Assembly: GCA_017963715.1 (NCBI GenBank)
Contig: JAGCTK010000071.1
Span: 1-11,999, forward strand
Source of the DNA: Alphaproteobacteria bacterium
GTDB lineage: Bacteria; Pseudomonadota; Alphaproteobacteria; RF32; CAG-239
Length of the DNA stretch: 11,999 nucleotides
Direction: 5' to 3'
Part shown: piece after piece, positions 1 to 7,887 of the stretch
How positions within the stretch are numbered: the stretch's first letter is position 1
Layout: each line of letters starts with the position of its first letter
The notes under the pieces: generated by a model
The model's input: only the letters and a program-made list of their open reading frames with translations
What the model was told of the DNA's origin: nothing
Database searches by the model: none
Program-made: the position numbers and the translations under genes

Positions 1-672
1 GAAACGGGTGTTTTTATATACGAAGTGCCGCAAATTGCATCCATTCAAGCGGAAAAAAAGACTAAAAAAGCACCTGTTACCACAAAAGACACATCGTTTA
101 CATATCAAAAAGCCCCTCAGGAACAACCACTTTCAAAACCTTTTTCGCCATCACATATGGATGAGGATGACGAGGTTGCCGCCGCATCACCGTTGGCCGA
201 CAGCAACATTTTTTATCAGCGCGGTCGACTGATACACAAAATTTTGGAATTGTTGCTCGGTATCTCGGATAAAAAGTGTCAAAAAGAGGTGACAACAGCC
301 TATCTTGCCGCGCAAAAAGAAGTGTCGGACAAATGCCGTGCAGATATCGAAAAAGAGATTTTTGCCTTATTGGATAATCAAGATTTTGACTTTCTGTTTT
401 GTGAAAATGCCAAAGCCGAAGTGGGCGTGATGGGCGAGGTGGACGGTCAGATTATTTCGGGACAGATTGACCGATTGATTGTGTTTGATGACAAGATTGT
501 GATTGTTGATTTTAAGACCAATCGTCCTGCGGCCTTGACGATTGAACAAGTGCCTCCGGCCTACATCAAACAACTGAATGTGTATCAAAGTTTGGTTTCG
601 CGCATTTATTCCGACAAACCGATTGAAACATATATTTTATGGACGAACACGCTCAATTTGATGAAAATATAA
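1..672 (+). CDS. addA: AddA helicase-nuclease, C-terminal nuclease domain (5' partial)
   Basis: The reading frame is open from base 1 and ends at TAA 670-672, leaving 223 C-terminal residues. AddA is the helicase-nuclease subunit of the AddAB complex, which resects double-strand breaks for RecA loading. What remains matches the RecB-family PD-(D/E)XK nuclease domain. The visible motifs are RGRLIHKILE (His about fragment residue 79), GQIDRL (Asp about 157), VDFKTN (Asp 170 and Lys 172) and KQLNVY (Gln 191, Tyr 195), so the catalytic set looks intact. A low-complexity, Lys/Pro/Ser-rich linker (fragment residues about 15-55) precedes the domain. The helicase motifs lie upstream of the window. 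The position just before trxA is the usual alphaproteobacterial arrangement, which favours AddA over RecB. RecB or a Cas4-like nuclease is a less likely alternative. Confidence 0.85.
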   Translation, partial: ETGVFIYEVPQIASIQAEKKTKKAPVTTKDTSFTYQKAPQEQPLSKPFSPSHMDEDDEVAAASPLADSNIFYQRGRLIHKILELLLGISDKKCQKEVTTAYLAAQKEVSDKCRADIEKEIFALLDNQDFDFLFCENAKAEVGVMGEVDGQIISGQIDRLIVFDDKIVIVDFKTNRPAALTIEQVPPAYIKQLNVYQSLVSRIYSDKPIETYILWTNTLNLMKI

Positions 673-718
673 ACAAAGGTTTTGTTTTGTCTTTAAATCC
701 TCAAATTGCCGTGTTATA

Positions 719-724
719 TATAAT
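719..724 (+). promoter_or_regulatory. possible -10 box upstream of trxA
   Basis: A perfect TATAAT lies about 32 bases before the trxA start, in the 83-base gap after addA. I find no convincing -35 hexamer 15-19 bases upstream, so this may be chance in AT-rich DNA. trxA could instead be read through from addA. Confidence 0.25.
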
Positions 725-755
725 CTATCATTTTAAGTTATGAAAGGAAAACAAT

Positions 756-1067
756 ATGCTCTCGTTACAGGAAAACGATTTTAAATCCGAAGTTTTAGAT
801 GCCAAAGGTTTGGTTTTGGTTGATTTTTGGGCGGAATGGTGCGGTCCGTGCCGCCAATTGGGCCCGATTTTGGAAAAAGCATCCGAGCAAATCGCCGATG
901 TCAAGTTTTGCAAAGTCAATGTCGATGAAGCACCGAATACGGCCGCATCTTTCGGTATCAGAAGTATTCCGAGTATGTTTTTGTTTAAAGACGGCAAGCA
1001 AATTGATGTGAAAGTCGGCTTTAGTTCGGAAGCATCGATTGTCGATTGGCTCAATTCGTATAAATAA
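756..1067 (+). CDS. trxA: Thioredoxin
   Basis: A 103-residue protein of normal thioredoxin length. It is a cytoplasmic dithiol-disulfide oxidoreductase that reduces protein disulfides and is recycled by thioredoxin reductase. The active site WCGPC is at residues 28-32, preceded by the VDFWAEW strand. Buried Asp23 is present. The cis-proline is Pro72 in the motif RSIPS, where most thioredoxins have RSIPT or RGIPT; Ser for Thr is conservative. The start ATG is preceded by GAAAGGA about 9 bases upstream. The gene follows addA in the same direction and ends just before a strong hairpin terminator. Its position next to addA is typical of alphaproteobacteria. The assignment to thioredoxin rather than another family member rests on the CGPC motif, the single domain and the lack of a signal peptide. 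Confidence 0.96.
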   Translation: MLSLQENDFKSEVLDAKGLVLVDFWAEWCGPCRQLGPILEKASEQIADVKFCKVNVDEAPNTAASFGIRSIPSMFLFKDGKQIDVKVGFSSEASIVDWLNSYK

Positions 1068-1085
1068 TCTGATGTATTCAAGAAT

Positions 1086-1115
1086 AAAAAAATGCTCCGA
1101 GAGGAGCATTTTTTT
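1086..1115. terminator. bidirectional intrinsic terminator between trxA and pnp
   Basis: Seven A, then the six-base stem TGCTCC, a GAGA loop, the exact complement GGAGCA, then seven T. The structure is symmetric, so it has a stem plus T tract on both strands. It lies 18 bases after trxA and about 20 bases past the pnp stop, so it should end transcription of both converging units. Confidence 0.93.
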
Positions 1116-1135
1116 ATAATATTTATCAGCCGAAA

Positions 1136-3253
1136 TTACAAAATTTCTTCGCCTGTTTCCTGATTGACGTGTTTGGCTGATAATTTCCACTTACCGCGGT
1201 TATCAACACCCAAACATTTTACCCAGATTTTATCGCCTTCCTGATAAAAATCAGACACGGATGCGATGCGTTCATTCTTGATTTCGGAAATGTGGACCAA
1301 ACCTTCGGTCGAACCCACAAACCGCACAAAAGCACCAAAGTCCATAATCTTGGTGATGGTGCCGTGATAAATGGCATCTTTTTCAGGTTCGGCAATGATA
1401 TCCATCACGATATCAAGTGCAGCCTGTCCGTCTTGTGTGTTGGCAGATGCAATCGTCATAACGCCATCGTCGGAAATATCGATTTTTGTATTGGTTTTTT
1501 CGACGATCTCACGGATGACCTTGCCGCCCGTACCAATCACCTCACGAATTTTATCGACCGGAATCTTTAAGGTGATAATGCGCGGTGCCAAATCAGACAC
1601 TTTTGCACGAGGTGCCTCAATGGCTTTGGCCATTTCGCCCAAGATGTGCAAACGACCTTCATGAGCCTGTGCCAACGCATTTTTCATGATTTCTTTGGTG
1701 ATGGATGTGATTTTGATATCCATTTGCAAAGCCGTGACACCGTCTTTTGTACCGGCAACTTTGAAATCCATATCACCCAAGTGGTCTTCATCACCCAAGA
1801 TATCTGTCAAAATCGCAATACGACCATCATCTTCTTTGATAAGGCCCATGGCAATACCGGCCACAGGTTTCTTCATCGGGACACCGGCGGCCTCAAGCGA
1901 GAGCGTTGTGCCGCAAACCGTTGCCATAGATGAAGAACCGTTTGATTCCATAATATCGGACACCACGCGGATAGAATAGGGGAACTTTTCTTTATCTGTC
2001 GGGAGCATCGGGTGAATGGCACTCCATGCCAATTTACCGTGTCCGATTTCACGACGTCCCGGTGTACCCAATCTGCCGCATTCACCGACGGAAAAGGGCG
2101 GGAAGTTGTAATAAAGCATAAAGTCTTGTTTGTATTCGGCCATCAAACCGTCTACAACTTGCGCATCTTCCTGTGTGCCTAACGTTGTCACAACCAAAGC
2201 CTGCGTTTCGCCACGCGTAAAGAGTGCGGAACCGTGTGCCATCGGCAACACGTCAACCTGACAATCAATCGGGCGAACGGTTTTTGTATCACGTCCGTCA
2301 ATTCGTTTGCCGGTTGATAAAACTTTTTCACGCATTGTGGTGTGCATAATATGCTCAATTGCAGCCGGTGCATATTTGACCTCAATTTCATTTTCGGGAT
2401 CAATCGTTGCCGTAAACTGTTCGGCCAAAGCACCTAAAGCATCGGCACGTTCTTGTTTGTTGACAATGCTGAAGGCTTTTTCATACTGATCGCCGTATTC
2501 TTTTTGCAAACGTGCACACAAAGCATCATATTCTGCCGGAAATTGAGGTGCTTCCCAAGCCGGTTTGCCGGCTTCGGCCTTAAATTCGTTGATCATATCG
2601 ATAACGGGTTGAAAACTTTCAAATCCGAACATCACCGCACCGAGCATAACGTCCTCAGACAATTCATTGGCCTCGGATTCCACCATCAACACGCCGTCTT
2701 TTGTACCGGCAACAGCCAATTCAAGTTCGGATGTTGTTTGTTCGCTGATGGTCGGGTTTAAGATGTATTGACCATCTTTATAACCGATTTTGGCAGCACC
2801 GATCGGACCCATAAACGGAATGCCCGAAATGGCAAGTGCCGCAGAAGTTGCAATCATCGACACGACATCCGAATCATTTTTCTGATCGTGCGAAACGGTG
2901 GTGCAAACGATTTGAACTTCATTTTTGAACGCATCCGGAAACAGTGGGCGAATCGGTCTGTCAATCAAACGCGAAATCAAAATTTCACGTTCGGAGGGTT
3001 TGCCCTCGCGTTTGACGAAACCACCCGGAATTTTACCGGTTGCATAATATTTTTCTTGATAATTAACCGTTAACGGGAAAAAATCCTGATCCGCTTTCAC
3101 TTCTTTGGCGGCGCAGACAGTGGCAACCACAACGGTTTTACCGTATGTTGCAACAACGGCACCTGTCGCTTGCTTGGCAATTTTTCCTGTTTCTAAACTC
3201 AACATTCTGCCGCCCCATTCCAATTCTTTGCGGCAAACTGGGAAATTAATCAT
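1136..3253 (-). CDS. pnp: Polyribonucleotide nucleotidyltransferase (PNPase)
   Basis: A 705-residue, full-length PNPase, the phosphorolytic 3'-to-5' exoribonuclease that forms a homotrimer and degrades mRNA with RNase E and helicases. The domains run in the normal order: RNase PH-like 1 (about 10-145), helical linker (about 150-240), RNase PH-like 2 (about 320-545), KH (about 555-615, with the GTGG loop at 574-577) and S1 (about 628-695). The phosphate-binding SNGSSSMA is at 437-444 and the catalytic acidic stretch [10 protein letters not shown] at 487-496. [11 protein letters not shown] (99-109) is also conserved. The start is supported by [10 protein letters not shown] near the N-terminus, which aligns with the family start, and by GAAAGG about 9 bases before ATG. 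It is the last gene of the minus-strand block, after rpsO, and its leader contains hairpins that may mediate autoregulation. Confidence 0.98.
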   Translation of the reverse strand: MINFPVCRKELEWGGRMLSLETGKIAKQATGAVVATYGKTVVVATVCAAKEVKADQDFFPLTVNYQEKYYATGKIPGGFVKREGKPSEREILISRLIDRPIRPLFPDAFKNEVQIVCTTVSHDQKNDSDVVSMIATSAALAISGIPFMGPIGAAKIGYKDGQYILNPTISEQTTSELELAVAGTKDGVLMVESEANELSEDVMLGAVMFGFESFQPVIDMINEFKAEAGKPAWEAPQFPAEYDALCARLQKEYGDQYEKAFSIVNKQERADALGALAEQFTATIDPENEIEVKYAPAAIEHIMHTTMREKVLSTGKRIDGRDTKTVRPIDCQVDVLPMAHGSALFTRGETQALVVTTLGTQEDAQVVDGLMAEYKQDFMLYYNFPPFSVGECGRLGTPGRREIGHGKLAWSAIHPMLPTDKEKFPYSIRVVSDIMESNGSSSMATVCGTTLSLEAAGVPMKKPVAGIAMGLIKEDDGRIAILTDILGDEDHLGDMDFKVAGTKDGVTALQMDIKITSITKEIMKNALAQAHEGRLHILGEMAKAIEAPRAKVSDLAPRIITLKIPVDKIREVIGTGGKVIREIVEKTNTKIDISDDGVMTIASANTQDGQAALDIVMDIIAEPEKDAIYHGTITKIMDFGAFVRFVGSTEGLVHISEIKNERIASVSDFYQEGDKIWVKCLGVDNRGKWKLSAKHVNQETGEEIL

Positions 3254-3285
3254 ATTTTTTACCTTTCTTACCTAAATAAACCTCG

Positions 3286-3376
3286 CCCAACCCCATGTCG
3301 GGACTTCTTTTCTGACCGAAAATTTTGCGGACAGAACGTTCAAAATGTGCGGAGCCGAAACCCCGCAACTTTGAAC
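3286..3376 (-). promoter_or_regulatory. pnp 5' leader with three predicted hairpins
   Basis: The roughly 130-base gap between rpsO and pnp can fold, on the minus strand, into three consecutive hairpins. Hairpin 1 (3376-3338) has outer arms GTTCAAA/TTTGAAC and inner arms GCGGGG/CTCCGC with one G-U pair. Hairpin 2 (3336-3310) has TTCTG/CAGAA and CCG/CGG separated by a T-T mismatch. Hairpin 3 (3302-3286) has CCCGAC/GTTGGG with one G-U pair. None is followed by a strong T run, so they do not look like simple terminators. In Escherichia coli, RNase III cuts a pnp leader stem and PNPase then represses its own mRNA; a similar role here is inferred from position and structure only. No clear internal promoter was seen. 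Confidence 0.55.
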
Positions 3377-3386
3377 ATATCGGATA

Positions 3387-3656
3387 TTACTTACGCAAAT
3401 CCAACTTTTTGATGATGGCTTGATAACGCTCTGCGCTTGTAGATTTTAAGTGATCCAACAAGTGACGACGTTTGCTTACCATCTTCATCAAACCTAATCT
3501 TGAATGCAAATCTTTTTTATGAACATTAAAGTGCTCAATCAATGCATTGATACGATAGGTCCAGATGGCAATTTGCACTTCCGGAGAACCAGTATCACCC
3601 GGTTTTAAGCCATATTTTGCAACAATTTCTTGTTTCTTTTCATTTGTAATCGACGT
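3387..3656 (-). CDS. rpsO: Small ribosomal subunit protein uS15, apparent ACG start
   Basis: The frame encodes 89 residues when read from ACG at 3656, exactly the usual uS15 length. uS15 binds 16S rRNA helices early in 30S assembly. Conserved uS15 sequence is visible throughout, including [44 protein letters not shown] and the C-terminal IIKKLDLRK. The codons after ACG read [11 protein letters not shown], matching the family N-terminus MSIT. The codon order upstream is TGA, AAG, ACG, so there is no ATG, GTG or TTG before the conserved N-terminus. The first common start codon in frame is GTG at 3578, which would remove 26 conserved residues. AAGGA ends 8 bases before ACG, ideal for initiation there. 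The start overlaps the last 17 bases of truB, suggesting coupled translation. A true ATG altered by a sequence error is the main alternative. Confidence 0.93.
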   Translation of the reverse strand, partial: TSITNEKKQEIVAKYGLKPGDTGSPEVQIAIWTYRINALIEHFNVHKKDLHSRLGLMKMVSKRRHLLDHLKSTSAERYQAIIKKLDLRK

Positions 3657-4581
3657 CTTTCAATTCCTTTTTGAATAAATTAAAAACACGAATCGGAGAG
3701 ATTTTTTTCTCTTCAACCCGAACAAGCGCCACCAAACCGGACGAATCATAAGCTGCCATCATATCGCCTTGATGTTGCAAAACATCATACGCTTTTAATG
3801 ACAAACCCTGTCCGTGCCTTAATTTAGCAGCATCTTCAGCCGAAACAGCCAGTGCCGCGATGTCGCGCAGCGCGGTTTCTATCGGCAAAAGAACATCTTG
3901 TCTGCCCCCTTCATACACTATATTTTTCAAATTTTCCAGTAAAATCGTATCCGAACTTAAAAAAAATGAACATTTTGTTCGACGTAACTCCGTCAAATGA
4001 CCGACAGTATTGAGTTTGAGGGCAATATCTCGCCCGAGAGCCCTTATATACGTTCCTTTGGAACAGGACACCTTAAAACAAAACGAATCGGCCGATGTTT
4101 GAGTGCGCAAGACAAGCGAATGTATTTCGACACGGCGAGTCGGCATTACGGGGGCTTGACCGGATCTTGCTAAATCATAGGCGCGTTTGCCGTCGATTTT
4201 GATGGCGCTGTATGCCGGCGGTGTTTGCTCGATTGTACCGATAAAGGAAGGCAATATACCCGTAATTTCATCAATTGACGGAATTCGGCCGCCGCTGCGC
4301 ACAATATCGCCCTCAATATCATCCGTTGAAGTGGCAGTGCCGAATTTTAAGGTAAATTCGTATTCTTTGGAGCCGTCCATCACATAAGCAATCAATTTTG
4401 TGGCTTCACCGAATGCAATCGGCAAAACGCCCGTTGCAAACGGATCTAATGTGCCGGCATGCCCGTTTTTGTTGGCATCAAACAAGCGCCGCGTTTGGTT
4501 GACCACATCAGTTGAGGTCATACCCTTTGGTTTGTCGATGATAAGCCATCCGTTGATGTCTTGATGCTTGGTATGCTTCAT
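3640..4581 (-). CDS. truB: tRNA pseudouridine(55) synthase TruB
   Basis: A 313-residue TruB, which isomerises uridine 55 in the T loop of tRNAs. The N-terminal [14 protein letters not shown] (11-24) and the catalytic motif [15 protein letters not shown], with nucleophile Asp46, are intact. [19 protein letters not shown] and [16 protein letters not shown] are the other family signatures. The last 60-70 residues form the C-terminal PUA-like region. The start ATG follows the upstream membrane-protein gene by 5 bases; the Shine-Dalgarno match is weak (GAAG within the upstream gene), pointing to coupled translation. The stop TGA lies inside the beginning of rpsO. The truB-rpsO-pnp order is common in bacteria, but rbfA, often just upstream, is not here. 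Confidence 0.97.
   Translation of the reverse strand: MKHTKHQDINGWLIIDKPKGMTSTDVVNQTRRLFDANKNGHAGTLDPFATGVLPIAFGEATKLIAYVMDGSKEYEFTLKFGTATSTDDIEGDIVRSGGRIPSIDEITGILPSFIGTIEQTPPAYSAIKIDGKRAYDLARSGQAPVMPTRRVEIHSLVLRTQTSADSFCFKVSCSKGTYIRALGRDIALKLNTVGHLTELRRTKCSFFLSSDTILLENLKNIVYEGGRQDVLLPIETALRDIAALAVSAEDAAKLRHGQGLSLKAYDVLQHQGDMMAAYDSSGLVALVRVEEKKISPIRVFNLFKKELKDVDYK
3654..3669 (-). promoter_or_regulatory. Shine-Dalgarno sequence and ACG start of rpsO
   Basis: On the minus strand AAGGA (3669-3665), an 8-base spacer, then ACG (3656-3654). The spacing picks ACG over the third codon, ATT, which would be 14 bases away. The whole site lies within the 3' end of truB. Confidence 0.7.
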
Positions 4582-4586
4582 AAAGG

Positions 4587-5015
4587 TTACTTCGTCTCGT
4601 TGTCTTGAGCCCCGGCTGGTTCGGCCTCATCTGTTTTTTCGACTTTGATATTGTCGCTTGTCCATTTTTTGAATGTTGTTTTGAACAGATTGCCGGCGGC
4701 ATCTTTGAGTTTTTGCGTCATTGTTTTTTTGTCTTCGCAAACTTTAAGTTCTTTGTTCCAATGGCGGCCGGCATTTTTGCATTCTAATTCTTGATAATGC
4801 AAAACATAATAACCGGCAAACAGCATGGCACCCAACAATACAATGGCCAGCATGATTTTGATAACCGATTTGGCAAAAATCCACAACAGCCAAAAGCCGA
4901 CAATCATAATCATAATCATCTTGTTGAGCATCGGATCTTTTTCAATTACAAAGGCTAATAGGCCAAAATAAGCCAAAGCGCAAGCAAACAGGATATGAAC
5001 AGCATATTTAATCAT
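4587..5015 (-). CDS. small three-helix membrane protein, unknown function
   Basis: A 142-residue protein of no recognised family. Three hydrophobic segments are visible at about residues 6-24, 33-48 and 54-72. The basic residues MIKY and KSVIK, placed by the positive-inside rule, suggest a cytoplasmic N-terminus and a periplasmic C-terminal part. That part starts with a short segment carrying two cysteines 14 residues apart (Cys79 and Cys93, around AGRHWNKELKVC), which could form a disulfide, followed by a charged tail rich in Lys, Glu and Asp. The start chosen is ATG 5015, because GAGGA lies 8 bases before it. An ATG five codons upstream (5030) has no such site. The gene sits between terC and truB with gaps of 17 and 5 bases, so it is probably co-transcribed. 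Function cannot be inferred from the sequence. Confidence 0.72.
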   Translation of the reverse strand: MIKYAVHILFACALAYFGLLAFVIEKDPMLNKMIMIMIVGFWLLWIFAKSVIKIMLAIVLLGAMLFAGYYVLHYQELECKNAGRHWNKELKVCEDKKTMTQKLKDAAGNLFKTTFKKWTSDNIKVEKTDEAEPAGAQDNETK

Positions 5016-5032
5016 AAATTTTATCCTCATTT

Positions 5033-5983
5033 TTATTGGTTCTCAGGCTGTGACTTGATAAGCGACAGAACAATACCGCCTGTCAGCATCAGCATCGTAA
5101 AGGTTAAAGATTGCCATGTCTTAACTTCAAAGCCAAGGTGTGGGGCAAAGATTTTGAGCCCGATAAAAATCAAAATAATCGACAGGGCCGGTTTCAGATA
5201 AGCAAACTTGTTGACAATCGCGGCCAGCAGAAAATAAAGCGCTCTCAAGCCTAAAATGGCAAAAATATTGGAGGTATAGACGATGAACACATCTTGTGTG
5301 ACCAAAAAAATCGCCGGAATACTGTCAAAGGCAAACACGACATCCATCGTCTCAATAATAAGAAGCGCAAAGAGCAGGGGCGTGATGTGCCATTTGCCGT
5401 TTTCTTTAACAATAAAATGCTCGCCCTTGATCTCACTCGTGACGTGAAAGATCTTGGACATCCATTGATAAATTTTTGTTTCTTTGAACGGCTTTTCTTC
5501 TTCCTTTTGAAACAACATGTGTGCACCCGTATATACCAAGAAAATCGAAAACAGGTATAAAATCCAGTGAAAACGCGCGACCAATGCTTCACCCAAAAAT
5601 ATCATAACGCCGCGCATGACAAGCGCGCCCAAAATGCCCCAAAACAAAACACGATGTTGGTATTTTGACGGCACACCGATGGCCGAAAACACAACCGACA
5701 TTACAAAAATATTATCAAGCGACAAACTTTTTTCGAGTAAATAGCCCGTAAAATAAAGCATTCCCTTATCAGAGCCTTCTTCATACATCACAAAAAAGCC
5801 GAAAATAATGGCAATCACGATGTAAAAAACGCACATCCAAAATGTGTGCCAAAAGTGCGGTTCTTCATTTTTGCGATTGAATAAAAATAAATCAAGTGCC
5901 AAGAGTACAACAACGGCAATGCCGAAAATCGTCCACATCATATTTTGCGACAAAACCGCGTGTGTTGAGCTTAACATATCCAT
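5033..5983 (-). CDS. TerC/Alx-family integral membrane protein
   Basis: A 316-residue polytopic inner-membrane protein with about nine hydrophobic segments and the TerC/Alx signatures. These include EKSLSLDNIFVM (Glu84, Asp90), a central charged cytoplasmic loop (about 160-198), and ETMDVVFAFDSIPAI (Glu211, Asp214, Asp220). In this family such acidic residues lie in the membrane and are linked to metal handling; Alx-type members export manganese. No other tellurium-resistance genes are nearby, so the tellurite label should not be taken literally. The start chosen is ATG 5983, with GGAG 8 bases upstream and only 2 bases after the galE stop. A TTG seven codons earlier (6004) would overlap galE and is less likely. 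I see no manganese or pH riboswitch in front of it; expression probably comes from galE read-through. Confidence 0.9.
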   Translation of the reverse strand: MDMLSSTHAVLSQNMMWTIFGIAVVVLLALDLFLFNRKNEEPHFWHTFWMCVFYIVIAIIFGFFVMYEEGSDKGMLYFTGYLLEKSLSLDNIFVMSVVFSAIGVPSKYQHRVLFWGILGALVMRGVMIFLGEALVARFHWILYLFSIFLVYTGAHMLFQKEEEKPFKETKIYQWMSKIFHVTSEIKGEHFIVKENGKWHITPLLFALLIIETMDVVFAFDSIPAIFLVTQDVFIVYTSNIFAILGLRALYFLLAAIVNKFAYLKPALSIILIFIGLKIFAPHLGFEVKTWQSLTFTMLMLTGGIVLSLIKSQPENQ

Positions 5984-5985
5984 GC

Positions 5986-6948
5986 TCAAATCTCCATATT
6001 CCAAGTTGTTTGTATGATTTCTTTAATGTCTGTGTAACGCGGCGTCCAGCCCAAAACTTTGAACGCCAAATCTGCCTTGGCGACCAATACGGCAGGATCA
6101 CCTGCACGGCGCGGTGCGTACGAATATTTTAAGGGCTTGCCGATGACCTGTTCGGCCGCATCAACCACTTGTTGAACCGAAACGGTTTTGCCTGTGCCCA
6201 AATTGAGACAACGTGACTGTTCGCCAGAGAACAGTTTATGAATGGCTTTTTCATGCGCCGTTGCCAAATCCGACACATGAATATAATCACGTTCACATGT
6301 GCCGTCTTTTGTGTCATAATCGTTACCGAAAATTTGAAAACCGTCGCGGCGTGATGTTGCCGCATCCATGATAATCGGCAGCAAATTTTGCGGATTTGCT
6401 TCTTTACCTTTGACACGCTTTAAGGCGTCATAGCCCACCGCATTAAAATATCTTAAGGCCATATAGCGAATACCTTTGAGTTTTTCATACCATGCCATCA
6501 AATCTTCCATCATGCATTTGGTATAACCGTAAAAATTCATCGGATTTTTGGGATGCTGTTCGTCAATCGGCAAATACTGCGGTATGCCGTAAACAGCCGC
6601 CGATGAGGAAAACACAATATTCTTGACGTTTTCTTCTACCATGGCATTTAAGATATTGATAGAACCTTGCATATTGTTGACGGCATAAAGTTGAGGATTT
6701 TGCATTGATTCACCCACTGCTTTTTTGCCCGCCAGATGAATAACGGCATCAACACCTTTCATCGCATTTTTAAGTGATTGAAAATCTAAAATATCACCTT
6801 GAATAAACTTTGCTTCTTGTGTCAGATTGGCTTTTTGCCCGGTTGAAAGATTGTCATAAACCGTTACATCATACGATTTGTCAATCAGTTCTAACGCAAC
6901 ATGGCTACCGATATATCCTGCACCGCCGATGACCAAAACTTTTACCAT
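5986..6948 (-). CDS. galE: UDP-glucose 4-epimerase
   Basis: A 320-residue extended short-chain dehydrogenase. It interconverts UDP-glucose and UDP-galactose using bound NAD and supplies galactose for surface polysaccharide or for galactose breakdown. The NAD-binding GGAGYIGS is at 8-15, VYDNLSTG at 30-37, FSSSAAVYG at 113-121 (catalytic Ser116) and the YxxxK pair at Tyr140-Lys144. LRYFNAVG and CERDYIHVSDLA are further GalE hallmarks, and the C-terminal half carries GDPAVLVA. AGAGG lies 8 bases before the ATG. It follows recR by 15 bases and precedes terC by 2. No other sugar-nucleotide genes are in the window, so its presence in a replication and translation block is unexpected. UDP-N-acetylglucosamine epimerase activity cannot be excluded from sequence alone. 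Confidence 0.95.
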   Translation of the reverse strand: MVKVLVIGGAGYIGSHVALELIDKSYDVTVYDNLSTGQKANLTQEAKFIQGDILDFQSLKNAMKGVDAVIHLAGKKAVGESMQNPQLYAVNNMQGSINILNAMVEENVKNIVFSSSAAVYGIPQYLPIDEQHPKNPMNFYGYTKCMMEDLMAWYEKLKGIRYMALRYFNAVGYDALKRVKGKEANPQNLLPIIMDAATSRRDGFQIFGNDYDTKDGTCERDYIHVSDLATAHEKAIHKLFSGEQSRCLNLGTGKTVSVQQVVDAAEQVIGKPLKYSYAPRRAGDPAVLVAKADLAFKVLGWTPRYTDIKEIIQTTWNMEI

Positions 6949-6963
6949 ATGCTACCTCTGATG

Positions 6964-7557
6964 TTAAATTTCTTTTCGGGCTTCAAGCGCCATTTCAATC
7001 GTGCCGTCATCCATATAATCAAGTTCAGCACCGACCGGCAAACCTAAAGCAAGAGTTGATATTTTTATATTTAATTGTTTGATTTTACTTAAAATATATT
7101 GTGATGTAATTTGTCCATCGACTGTCGGCGGCAAAGCCAAAATCACCTCTGTAATATTGTCTTCTTGAATACGTGTCGGCAAAGAGGCAATATTCAAATC
7201 TTCCGGCAAAATACCCTCAACGGCCGATAAAATGCCACCCAAAACATGATATTTTCCTTTATAAAATGAGGCGCGTTCCATAGCCCACAAATCCGTGACA
7301 TTTTCAACGATACAAAGTGTTTGTGCATCGCGTTTGTCGTCGGTGCAAATATGGCAAACATCGGTTGTATCAAAATTGCCGCACACACGGCATGTCTTGA
7401 CATTGTTTTTAACATTTTCGAGTGCCTCAATCAGCGAGCCTAACTGCGTATCCTTGTTTTTAAGCAAATGAAGGACAATTCGCCTGGCAGAACGCGTCCC
7501 GAGTGCCGGCAATTTTGCAATTTGCCTGATTAAAATATCAATATCCGATTTGGCCAC
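6964..7557 (-). CDS. recR: Recombination mediator protein RecR
   Basis: A 197-residue protein of normal RecR length. RecR works with RecF and RecO to load RecA on gapped DNA and forms a ring-shaped clamp. The N-terminal helix-hairpin-helix LPALGTRSARRIVLHLL (16-32) is followed by a four-cysteine zinc site, CRVC...CHIC (Cys56, 59, 68 and 71), and then a Toprim domain with LCIVEN and KYHVLGGIL. The usual SPL after that motif is SAV here. The start codon is GTG 7557, with AGGAG 6 bases upstream. That Shine-Dalgarno sequence overlaps the ybaB stop codon, so translation is probably coupled. The dnaX-ybaB-recR order is very widely conserved. Confidence 0.97.
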   Translation of the reverse strand: MAKSDIDILIRQIAKLPALGTRSARRIVLHLLKNKDTQLGSLIEALENVKNNVKTCRVCGNFDTTDVCHICTDDKRDAQTLCIVENVTDLWAMERASFYKGKYHVLGGILSAVEGILPEDLNIASLPTRIQEDNITEVILALPPTVDGQITSQYILSKIKQLNIKISTLALGLPVGAELDYMDDGTIEMALEARKEI

Positions 7558-7566
7558 AACACGCTC

Positions 7567-7887
7567 CTAAAACGGAATTTTTAATCCGCCGAAATCTGCG
7601 CCGCCCGTTGCTTCTTTCATGCCTTCGTCCTGCATTTTAACGATTTTGGCGTGCGCATCATGATAGGCTGCCGTAATGGCATCTTCTAAGAGTTCAACAT
7701 CATCTTTGCTCACCATGTCGGGAGATATTTTGATGCTTTTCAAATCATGGTGTCCGCTCAAAACAACTTTGACGGCACCGCCTGCTGCCGTGCCTTCACG
7801 CTCTTCATTGCCCAGTTTTTCCTGTGCATCGGCCATGCGTTTTTGCATCATTTGCGCTTGTTTCATCAAATTTTGGATATTAAACAT
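7567..7887 (-). CDS. ybaB: YbaB/EbfC nucleoid-associated protein
   Basis: A 106-residue member of the YbaB/EbfC family, small dimeric DNA-binding proteins thought to act as nucleoid-associated factors. The N-terminal helix MFNIQNLMKQAQMMQKRM and the beta-strand region around GGAVKVVLSGHHDLKSIKISP are typical. So are the long second helix from about residue 63 and the Gly-rich tail. The start ATG overlaps the end of dnaX by 8 bases, with GAGGAAG just upstream inside dnaX. The position between dnaX and recR makes the assignment firm, although the biochemical role of the family is still debated. Confidence 0.95.
   Translation of the reverse strand: MFNIQNLMKQAQMMQKRMADAQEKLGNEEREGTAAGGAVKVVLSGHHDLKSIKISPDMVSKDDVELLEDAITAAYHDAHAKIVKMQDEGMKEATGGADFGGLKIPF

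Noticed and set aside
1292..3073. Several plus-strand open frames of 60-102 codons opposite pnp
   Set aside because: They are antisense shadows with no recognisable protein features; pnp is intact along the whole stretch.
3387..3578. rpsO starting at GTG 3578
   Set aside because: This would drop 26 conserved residues that are present and in frame upstream, including GDTGSPE.
5984..6004. terC extension starting at TTG 6004
   Set aside because: It overlaps galE and uses a rare start, while ATG 5983 has GGAG at good spacing.
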